Shown here piece after piece: positions 6,867 to 13,507 of a stretch of 64,000 nucleotides of DNA. The DNA lies in assembly GCA_019359155.1 (NCBI GenBank), contig JAHHHV010000066.1, positions 1 to 64,000 on the forward strand, written 5' to 3'. The position numbers and the translations under genes were made by a program. The stretch's first letter is position 1; each line of letters starts with the position of its first letter. This DNA is from Pegethrix bostrychoides GSE-TBD4-15B. GTDB taxonomy: Bacteria; Cyanobacteriota; Cyanobacteriia; Elainellales; Elainellaceae. The notes under the pieces are model-generated. The model searched no databases. It saw nothing but the letters and a program-made list of their open reading frames with translations, and had not been told where the DNA came from.

Positions 6867-8690
6867 CTAAATCGTGACGAAATCGGCTGCCGTGATTAGG
6901 GTAGAGTTAACGCCTGTGAGCGTGGCTAATGTCTCACTCCCATACTTGATGACTGTGCTGCTGCCGCTAGCGCTGATCGTAACCTGCCTGAAGCGTAGTC
7001 CCACTAAGCCAATTGTGTCACTGCCGTCGGCAAAGTCGGTGATGATATCGCTGCCATCGCCTGCGGTAAATGCAAAGATGTCTCTGCCGTTCCCTCCAGT
7101 CAGTGTGTCGTTGCCTTTGCCGCCATACAAGGCATCTGCACTGTCACCCCCATTGAGTAGGTCATTGCCTTCCCCACCTACCAGCAAGTCGAGGCTGCTG
7201 CCCCCGTTGAGGGTGTCGTTGCCTTTGTTGCCATAGAGTGCATCGGCTCCCCCATTGCCATTGATTAAGTCATCGCGATCGCTGCCCTTGAGGATATCGA
7301 TGCCATTGCCGCCATTGAGGGACAAGCCGACCGAAACAGCAACCGTGGCCGTAGAGGTGAGGCTGCCATCGCTAATGGTGTATTGGAAGCTCGCGTTGCC
7401 GGTGTTGGTTGCAGTGAAGACGACATTGCCACTGCTGTTCAGGCTGACCGTGCCGTTGGTGGCGTTGCTGACCCCAGTAATCTGAAGGGTGGTGCCTGCA
7501 TCCGGATCAGTGTCATTCGCCAGCAGCGTCGAGGCTGCGATCGTGGTTGGAACTCCTCTGTAGGCATTGACGCTGTCGTTGACCGCAGTGGGCGTTCTAT
7601 TTTCTGGCAGATCGTTGATTCCAATGGTGAAGGCTTCTTCGTAGGACAGCCCGCTGGCATCGGTGGTTTTGACGCGGATGCTGTAGCTGGATTTTGTTTC
7701 AAAGTCAGGGGAGGTGTTGATTTTGAGTTGGTCGCCATCGATGGTGAATGAGGCATTGTCGGTACTGCCAGTGCCGGAGACTAAGGCATAGGTGAAGCTG
7801 CCGCCTTCAGCATCGGTGGTCGAGAAGTTGCCTACGGTTGTACCGACTGCCACGTTTTCATTTACCGTGGTGCTGCTGAGGCTCAGGTCTGTTGGCGCAG
7901 TGTTCTCGACTAAATCGTTGACCTGGAGCGTAAAGGTTTTGCTGAGATCGGGGGTGTTGCCCACGGCAGGATCATCGACGTTGACCGTGACGCTGTAGCT
8001 GGTTTTGGCTTCGTAGTCGAGGGTGGTGCCCGCTTTCAAATACAGGGTGGTGCCATCCAGTTCAAACGCCCCGGCATCGCTGCCACTCAAACTCAGATTG
8101 TTGGTGCCCTGTCCGTCGTCGGTGATGGTGACATCGGCGACTTTGATGCGGCTGGTGGTGTCGCTGTTTTCGTCGAGATCAGGGGTTGTGTTGATGAAGT
8201 TGACCGCAGTGGGGGGTTGGTTGGGGGGGAAATCGTTATCGATGAGCGTGCCCGTGATCGCTCCAACATTAACCGTGAGTCCACCTGCATTCGCAAAAAG
8301 TGCTTCGATTTGAGATGGGTTTAAGCGTATCCGTCTACCATCCTCAAGGTCGATGGATAGGTCATTGAGTACCGGTTGCAACGAGAACGTTTCATCTCCC
8401 TCAATAGCGCTATCGTTAATCGTTCCGACTTGGGGCAAACTCACCGAACCATCGAGTCGAACAAAATAAGAGACGATCAAGTTGCTCGCGTTGAAGTCTG
8501 CACCTTCGGCAGTGCCAGACACTGACAAATTAAATGTGAAAATTGTTTTGAATAGATCTGCATTTGGATAACTGTTTAGAATCACTTCTCGAATATTATC
8601 AAACGTGGCGGTCAGCCCTGTCGGATAGCTGAGGCGAGACCCTTCATTCACATTTCCAACGTCTATTCCAGAAACAGTAATGGATGCCAT
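6867..8690 (-). CDS. Calx-beta/cadherin/RTX secreted adhesin-like protein
   Basis: A 607-residue protein, probably exported by a type I system and calcium-binding outside the cell. From the N-terminus there is a Calx-beta-like region (1-150, ending TGTLIDNDF), then two cadherin-like repeats (about 165-262 and 270-362) with LDYEAKTSYSVTV and FETKSSYSIRVKTTD. A VCBS/Ig-like module follows (about 367-460; ANDTDPDAGTTLQITGV), then RTX nonapeptides GNGGADALYGNKGNDTLNGG (about 463-545). The tail ends ITAADFVTI, as is usual for C-terminal type I signals. No Sec signal peptide is seen. It lies in the HIP1-rich segment, far from the secretion operon at 17-22.7 kb, whose exporter could serve it. The role is inferred as adhesion or matrix. 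Confidence 0.85.
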   Translation of the reverse strand: MASITVSGIDVGNVNEGSRLSYPTGLTATFDNIREVILNSYPNADLFKTIFTFNLSVSGTAEGADFNASNLIVSYFVRLDGSVSLPQVGTINDSAIEGDETFSLQPVLNDLSIDLEDGRRIRLNPSQIEALFANAGGLTVNVGAITGTLIDNDFPPNQPPTAVNFINTTPDLDENSDTTSRIKVADVTITDDGQGTNNLSLSGSDAGAFELDGTTLYLKAGTTLDYEAKTSYSVTVNVDDPAVGNTPDLSKTFTLQVNDLVENTAPTDLSLSSTTVNENVAVGTTVGNFSTTDAEGGSFTYALVSGTGSTDNASFTIDGDQLKINTSPDFETKSSYSIRVKTTDASGLSYEEAFTIGINDLPENRTPTAVNDSVNAYRGVPTTIAASTLLANDTDPDAGTTLQITGVSNATNGTVSLNSSGNVVFTATNTGNASFQYTISDGSLTSTATVAVSVGLSLNGGNGIDILKGSDRDDLINGNGGADALYGNKGNDTLNGGSSLDLLVGGEGNDLLNGGDSADALYGGKGNDTLTGGNGRDIFAFTAGDGSDIITDFADGSDTIGLVGLRFRQVTISASGSSTVIKYGSETLATLTGVNSTLITAADFVTI

Positions 8691-8916
8691 TGTGCTTTAA
8701 ACCTCGTTTTTGCTAGTACTAAAGTTGACATTCGTCAGGACAGACACATCCCAATTGCTTGCACCCAGAGCAGAACGCGATCGACTCTCAAGCTCTGATG
8801 CTGTATACCGTTGAATTAGCCATTGCTGCTCTGCTCCACTGCACCGCAGTCATCACACATCCCCACAACAGGAATCGTGCGATCGGGGTTGACGCACCCT
8901 GGCATAAGAAGCATTC

Positions 8917-8944
8917 AGTGGCTCATCTCAGCAGATGAGCCACT
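8917..8944. repeat. 12-bp-stem hairpin
   Basis: AGTGGCTCATCT and AGATGAGCCACT pair perfectly around CAGC. There is no T-run on either strand, so it is not a typical terminator. Confidence 0.75.
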
Positions 8945-9235
8945 CGAGTAACGGTAATCTCGCGTAAGAGTAATCTCGTTTGCAACTTCAAAAGAATACG
9001 AGAGAGACTACGAAATTCCTCTAACTGAGTTTCTAAAGGTGAGAAGAGTCACCTATCAACGTGTTCGCAATTTTTCCAAGTCAATTGCTCTGCAAGGTTA
9101 GAGTAAACCCTGCGTCTGCCCTTACTGACATCAAGTGATATTCATAGAGCAGCATTAATAGAGAGTAATCGTCTAACGCAAAGTGTTCATAGCTTATACC
9201 CATTGAATTAAAGTCCCTCAGTAAATATACAGGGG

Positions 9236-9255
9236 AATTGCTTTTTTTAGCAATT
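9236..9255. repeat. AATTGCT/AGCAATT hairpin with T-loop
   Basis: A seven-base stem encloses a loop of six T residues. It may be a small terminator or a chance structure. Confidence 0.4.
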
Positions 9256-9306
9256 ACTCAACGGAAATCTTTATGTTTGTTTTGTAATAGTTTCTGTAAC
9301 CGTCCC

Positions 9307-9360
9307 CTGAGCGGAGTCGAAGGGGACTTTCGTCTGGGTTTTGGCTTCGACTTCGCTCAG
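9307..9360. repeat. REP-like inverted pair (GAGCGGAGTCGAAG)
   Basis: CTGAGCGGAGTCGAAG (9307-9322) and CTTCGACTTCGCTCAG (9345-9360) are inverted copies that match at 15 of 16 bases. The first also sits inside a GTCCCC...GGGGAC hairpin. Elements of this kind are highly iterated intergenic palindromes in many bacteria. Confidence 0.7.
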
Positions 9361-9757
9361 CCAACATAGTTCTAGGGACGCTTACTGGTTTCTAGCGATC
9401 TTTACCAGCCCAATCAGACTTCAGACTGGTTGCCTGACACAAGTGCTTCAAATGGCGCAAATACGTAACGTAGTTTCAGGAGTTTCATGGAGATGTGTCA
9501 GGACTTCAAATGGCGATCAATGGAAATAGATAGGGAATTCAGTATTACAGATTTTGCATTATTCACAGGGACATCCCCGCTCACTTAAGGAACATTATGG
9601 TTATGCTGATTGCCTCACTAACCGCTAAATATCGATCGCTACTGGGACTTGCCGAAATGAGCGATCGCATCATCACTGTGCCCCTACCGTTGGCGTAGCC
9701 TCCAATTGAGAAAATCGCTCAATGGACTGATGGATAAGGGCGATCGCCTTCATCCAG

Positions 9758-9789
9758 GAGTGCAATAGCTTTGTGCAGAGCCAGCTAAC
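9758..9789 (+). repeat. Dispersed repeat GAGTGCAATA-N12-GCCAGCTAAC, copy 2
   Basis: Same conserved ends and 12-base spacing as the copy at 6731-6762. It is immediately preceded by the last HIP1 site in the window and followed by the palindrome cluster. Confidence 0.65.
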
Positions 9790-9800
9790 TATTATGTATA

Positions 9801-9968
9801 CGGACACAGTCCGCATATCTACCCCTCACAAGCAGTATAGGTGGACTGTGTCCAACGATATCGCCGCTAGAGCTACTTAGGCGGACAACTATCCGTATAT
9901 CTGCCCAAATCGGGTATTTAGACGGATAACTATCTGCATATTAGTCCTCATGTCCATTTGGGTGGACA
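9801..9968. repeat. Cluster of five short palindromes
   Basis: Palindromes are CGGAC-ACA-GTCCG (9801-9813), GGAC-TGT-GTCC (9843-9853), CGGA...TCCG (9882-9895), CGGATA-AC-TATCTG (9923-9936) and TGTCC...GGACA (9951-9968). The first two are also inverted copies of each other. Three share a following (G/T)CATAT or GTATAT tract. Confidence 0.6.
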
Positions 9969-10286
9969 AATTTCAGTATTTCTTCAAAATACCAAAAGTC
10001 GTCAGACGTTAACAATTGCCAATTCCCGCTTGCACAGAGACAAATTTCGGTTTATGATTCTCCAACTGGTTGCAGCGTAACTCAGCCAGTGAGGCAAAGA
10101 TTCGAGGCGAGGTCGCTGACTAGAAGTGTAATCAGCACAACTAGCCAGCTAACCCAACCGGCTGTTTAACCCAGCAGGTAGGGCTGTGTCGATTATAGGG
10201 CACGCCTCCGCAACACAAGCAGCTTGAGAAGCTGTCGCCTTGGGTCTTTGCTTCAGATCAATTCACGCAAAAATGAGGCAAATACT

Positions 10287-10487
10287 ATGTCTATGGAGTT
10301 CAACGAACTGCTGAGAAATCCGCATGGCGATAGAGCGCAGGTTTGGATTGTGGGAAGCCGCGAGCAGGTCAACCACATCATCAGCGAAATGTACGTTAAG
10401 GAGATGATTAGCGACCGCAGCCAGTTCTCACCCTTGCTGCCCGTGCCGATTTCCCCCGGCAAATATATGAGCGTACTCGTGCGGTAA
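10287..10487 (+). CDS. Small conserved-looking protein of unknown function
   Basis: A 66-residue soluble protein starting MSMEFNELLRNPHGDRAQVW and ending ISPGKYMSVLVR. GAGG lies about nine bases before the ATG at 10287; the longer frame from 10224 has a non-ATG start and a random-looking extension. The composition (charged, with a hydrophobic core VWIVGSREQVNHIISEMY) looks like a real folded small protein. I do not recognise a family. It is convergent with the corrinoid adenosyltransferase-like gene. Confidence 0.55.
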   Translation: MSMEFNELLRNPHGDRAQVWIVGSREQVNHIISEMYVKEMISDRSQFSPLLPVPISPGKYMSVLVR

Positions 10488-10498
10488 AACCAACCTTC

Positions 10499-10545
10499 AG
10501 AGGGCGGACGCTGGTTCGCCCAATTGGGTATCCCGCCAGCCCTCT
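10499..10545. terminator. Candidate bidirectional terminator between convergent genes
   Basis: AGAGGGC (10499-10505) and GCCCTCT (10539-10545) form the outer stem, followed by AAAAA on the plus strand. An inner GGGCG/CGCCC stem (10502-10506 with 10517-10521) competes with it. It overlaps the stop codon of the minus-strand gene. Weak T-run support on the plus strand lowers confidence. Confidence 0.35.
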
Positions 10546-11677
10546 AAAAATCCACGCCGCGCTTCAGGTCAACGCCCTTTTCGGCGTAGTGCTTGTGGCA
10601 ATAGACCTCAGAGTGAACGCTGGCGAGATCAAAATAGTCCGGCGGGTTTTTGCAGCGTCCGGTGATGATCACCTCGGTGTCACGAGGTTTGCGGAGCAGC
10701 GCGTGCATAATCGCCTCCTGCGGCAGCAATTCCAAATCCACCGTCGGGTTTAGCTCGTCTAAGATCAGCGTTTTGTAGAGTCCGGAAGCAATCGCCGCCC
10801 GCGCAATTTCCCAGCCGCGCTCCGCCTCCACATAGTCGAGATCCTGCTGCTGCCCTCGCCAAACAATCGCATCGCGTCCGCAGCGCTGATGATCGACCAA
10901 ATTCGGATAGCTCTGACGCAGCGCTGCGATGGCGTTATCTTCGGTGTAGCCCTGGCCGCCCTTGAGCCACTGCATAATCAGCACCCGATGCGACTTATCC
11001 TGGCTGATGCCTTTGCCAATCGCCTGAAGCGCCTTACCCAGTGCGCTCGTTGACTTACCCTTGCCCTCACCCGTATAGATTTCGATGCCCTCAATGCCGT
11101 GCGCCAGCGCGTTTGGGTGCGGGTGCGACTTCATCTCCGAATGCAGGTCGGCAATATCCAACAGCGACTGCGGCGCCGCCCGACCCGTGGCAATCACCTC
11201 CAGATCCTCCGGCTTATGCTGTAGCGTTTTGACAACCTCTTCGGTGGCCAGCAGCCCCAGATCCAACACCGGATTGATCTCGTCTAGCACTACCACCGAG
11301 TACAGCCCGGAAGCAATCGCGCCTTTGGCCACGTCCCAGCCCCGCTGCGCCTCAGAGCGATCAAACCGCGTCACCTCATCAGCGCTAAAAAACTCGGCGC
11401 GTCCGGTTCGCACCTGGTCAATTAAGTGCGGGAACGCCCGCCGCAGTGCCTCAATTGCCGCATCTTCGTCGTAGGTGCGCCCTGGCCCCTTCAAAAACCG
11501 CAGCAGCAGCACGCGGGTCTGATTGCCTGTATTAATCCCCAGGCCAATCGAGCGCAGCACCACCCCTAGCGCGGCCTGCGACTTGCCCTTGCCGTCTCCG
11601 TCATAGATATGAATTTGACCTGTTAGGCGCTCAGAGCGGTTCTGAGCCGTGCGAATTCCAACTCCTGATCTGGTCAT
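10544..11677 (-). CDS. Tandem-domain cob(I)yrinic acid a,c-diamide adenosyltransferase-like protein
   Basis: A 377-residue protein of two CobA/BtuR-type ATP:corrinoid adenosyltransferase domains. These enzymes transfer the adenosyl group of ATP to cob(I)alamin precursors. Domain 1 (about 20-185) has the P-loop GDGKGKS and VVVLDEINPVLDLGLL. Domain 2 (about 195-370) has GEGKGKS and LILDELNPTVDLELL. Both keep the IATGR/IITGR strand and the final L-H-S-E, so both may be functional. Single-domain enzymes are about 200 residues. The ATG at 11677 was chosen because the frame further upstream starts with TTG and encodes a low-complexity Gln/Arg-rich extension that overlaps the divergent fraC start. 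No other cobalamin genes lie nearby. Confidence 0.82.
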   Translation of the reverse strand: MTRSGVGIRTAQNRSERLTGQIHIYDGDGKGKSQAALGVVLRSIGLGINTGNQTRVLLLRFLKGPGRTYDEDAAIEALRRAFPHLIDQVRTGRAEFFSADEVTRFDRSEAQRGWDVAKGAIASGLYSVVVLDEINPVLDLGLLATEEVVKTLQHKPEDLEVIATGRAAPQSLLDIADLHSEMKSHPHPNALAHGIEGIEIYTGEGKGKSTSALGKALQAIGKGISQDKSHRVLIMQWLKGGQGYTEDNAIAALRQSYPNLVDHQRCGRDAIVWRGQQQDLDYVEAERGWEIARAAIASGLYKTLILDELNPTVDLELLPQEAIMHALLRKPRDTEVIITGRCKNPPDYFDLASVHSEVYCHKHYAEKGVDLKRGVDF

Positions 11678-11755
11678 GGGGGACGCTGCCTCTGGTTTGA
11701 GCGGGGCTGAGCCGATTCGTGCTACCACTATATATGCGGGAGCTATAGCAGACTT

Positions 11756-12352
11756 ATGGTAGCGAATCTCTGGCCGTTTCGAGCAATTATGTTGCAGGCG
11801 CTGCTGCTGACGATGGCGATTGCCATTGAGTCGATTGTGCTGCTGCGGCAGATGAACCGCTCCAATCGACCGCAGGTTACGCCGAGACAGAGCATTCAAT
11901 ATGCCGCCTCCATGAATTTGCTCTCAACGGTGCTAGGTTGGCTGACGTTATTTTCGCTGTTTGATCTGGAGGATCTATTGCCGCCGGACTGGACGCGAGG
12001 GGCGCAGACGGCAGTGCTCAATTTCATTTTGTTTAACCGGGTCTCCGACGAAACGCTTAGCTTTTTGATTGTGCTGGCTTTCATCACGTTTTTTGCCAGC
12101 TTTGCGGTGAAGCAGGCGGCGCTCTGGGGGCTGCGCTGGCTGCTGCAATCTGAGTTTCCGCAGTCTGTGCCCGATCTGTCCCCCGATCCAGAGCGCGACA
12201 GGCTGGCCGCAGTGGGCATCCGCGACCTGCGAAAAAATCCGCGCGACAGCAGCGCTTTGAACCTTGGCACCGTGCTGATTGCGAACGCCTGGAGCTATGC
12301 GGCAGTTTCGGCGGTGCTGCTGATTTTGTCCTGGCAGTTTAATTTCAGCTAA
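11756..12352 (+). CDS. fraC: Septal junction protein FraC
   Basis: A 198-residue inner-membrane protein matching FraC, which is needed for filament integrity and for cell-cell septal junctions in filamentous cyanobacteria. There are four predicted membrane segments: about 11-29 (IMLQALLLTMAIAIESIVLL), 50-68 (ASMNLLSTVLGWLTLFSLF), 104-122 (LSFLIVLAFITFFASFAVK) and 176-196. The pattern 'I-E-S-x-V-L...A-x-x-M-N-L-x-S-x-x-G-W...F-F-A-S-F...L-I-A-N-x-x-S-Y' agrees with my recollection of the Anabaena protein. The family is about 180 residues. It is followed 28 bases later by fraD in the same order as in Anabaena. Confidence 0.85.
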   Translation: MVANLWPFRAIMLQALLLTMAIAIESIVLLRQMNRSNRPQVTPRQSIQYAASMNLLSTVLGWLTLFSLFDLEDLLPPDWTRGAQTAVLNFILFNRVSDETLSFLIVLAFITFFASFAVKQAALWGLRWLLQSEFPQSVPDLSPDPERDRLAAVGIRDLRKNPRDSSALNLGTVLIANAWSYAAVSAVLLILSWQFNFS

Positions 12353-12380
12353 CTTCATAAATTCGCTTTAGGGTAGCGCT

Positions 12381-13421
12381 ATGAATCGGCTAACGCAGAT
12401 CCTGCTCGATATTGTTCTCCTCAAAAACGCTGGGCAAATTGTTCGCAACCGCGCCCAGCGCACCCAGGCTTGGTTCACCAGCATCAAGCCGTTTTCCTGG
12501 GAGGCGATGCTGATGCTCAGCCTGTTTTCCTGGTTTGTCTATCTGCTGTTGCAGGGAATCTATGCCAAACAGTTTGTCTCGATCTTTGCCTGGAGCTTTT
12601 TGATCATCAGCAGCGACTGGGCGTTTTTGGGTCAGCAGGCGCAGGTGCCGCTGCTGGGCTTTAAGTTTCAGCAGGGAGCCTGGATTACGGCAGCAATTCT
12701 CTGCGTGGCGCTGCTGAGCAATGATTTTATCCTGACCCAATGGCAGACCGCGCTGACGGCTTGGCCAATTTTTGCCGCGCTATTTGCTGCCTATCCGCAG
12801 TTTCTGCGACCCGGACTGCGCTGGGGACTGCCGGGGGCAGCGGGACGACAAGATCTGGTGCTGCTGGTTTTAGTTCACTGTCTAATTGCCTGCTGGTTTC
12901 AGTTTCATTTTTTGATTCAGGGCAGGCTGGCTGACTATCCCTATCTGCTCAACAACAGCTTTGAGGACAGTCTATTTGTGACCCGGATTCGGCTCAACTC
13001 AGATCGGGCAGTGGGTGAAAATACCGCTAGCCGCCAAGCTGCTACGCTGCTGACGACCGCTGAAGCGACGATTCGCCAAGCGCTGACGGGCAAAAACTGG
13101 AGCGAGGCTTACAGCTGGCTAAGCGATATTAAATCACTTCAGCCGGATCTAAACCAGCAGGTTATGAAAGCGGTCTATGACGAGCAGCCGGAGGGGCATC
13201 TCTGGCAGATGACAGCTGATGTGGGCAGAAACGCGATCAGCAGCAGCAGCCTCGACTTGATTTTGACTGCCCGCTGGCTGGGGGCAAGTTCGCGTCCGGA
13301 GGGCTATGCGCTGCGGCAGCGCTGTTTGGTAAGCGAGACGAGTTTGCCCAATCCTGACAGCTTTGCCCAGATGCAGCAGACTGGCTTTCAGCTCACCTGT
13401 CAGGCTCCAGTTGAGGTGTAG
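12381..13421 (+). CDS. fraD: Septal junction protein FraD
   Basis: A 346-residue membrane protein that in heterocyst-forming relatives is a component of the septal-junction plug module. Five membrane segments are visible between about residues 40 and 180 (AMLMLSLFSWFVYLLL, FVSIFAWSFLIISSDWAFL, ITAAILCVALLSNDF, PIFAALFAAYPQFL, LVLLVLVHCLIACWFQ). A periplasmic C-terminal part starts with LADYPYLLNNSFEDSLFVT, has a helical ASRQAATLLTTAEATIRQAL stretch, and ends with two Cys residues. Size (343 residues in Anabaena) and operon position after fraC agree. The usual third gene, fraE, is not here; the next gene is on the other strand. Confidence 0.83.
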   Translation: MNRLTQILLDIVLLKNAGQIVRNRAQRTQAWFTSIKPFSWEAMLMLSLFSWFVYLLLQGIYAKQFVSIFAWSFLIISSDWAFLGQQAQVPLLGFKFQQGAWITAAILCVALLSNDFILTQWQTALTAWPIFAALFAAYPQFLRPGLRWGLPGAAGRQDLVLLVLVHCLIACWFQFHFLIQGRLADYPYLLNNSFEDSLFVTRIRLNSDRAVGENTASRQAATLLTTAEATIRQALTGKNWSEAYSWLSDIKSLQPDLNQQVMKAVYDEQPEGHLWQMTADVGRNAISSSSLDLILTARWLGASSRPEGYALRQRCLVSETSLPNPDSFAQMQQTGFQLTCQAPVEV

Positions 13422-13507
13422 GAGGGTCATGCTGGACTAGCGAGCCGCTGGATTTGTGGATGCTGGTAGCATTCTGTAGCAGTTGGTGTATATTTTCCCA
13501 CAGTCAT

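Larger units (their letters stand above)
8691..10286. other. Gene-poor repeat-rich region, 1.6 kb
   Basis: No credible coding sequence is visible. The interval holds a 12-bp-stem hairpin, an AT-rich hairpin, a pair of REP-like GAGCGGAGTCGAAG elements, a second dispersed-repeat copy and the last HIP1 octamer (9740-9747). A cluster of five small palindromes follows. Composition changes from HIP1-rich and AT-richer DNA to HIP1-free and GC-rich DNA within this stretch, so the junction of the foreign segment probably lies here. Confidence 0.6.

Noticed and set aside
6867-8690. Plus-strand frames opposite both RTX genes
   Set aside because: Long Leu/Pro/Ser-rich antisense frames are typical shadows of glycine/aspartate-rich RTX repeats.
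9341-9529. 62-codon frame in the repeat-rich region
   Set aside because: TTG start inside a REP-like element and no recognisable protein features.
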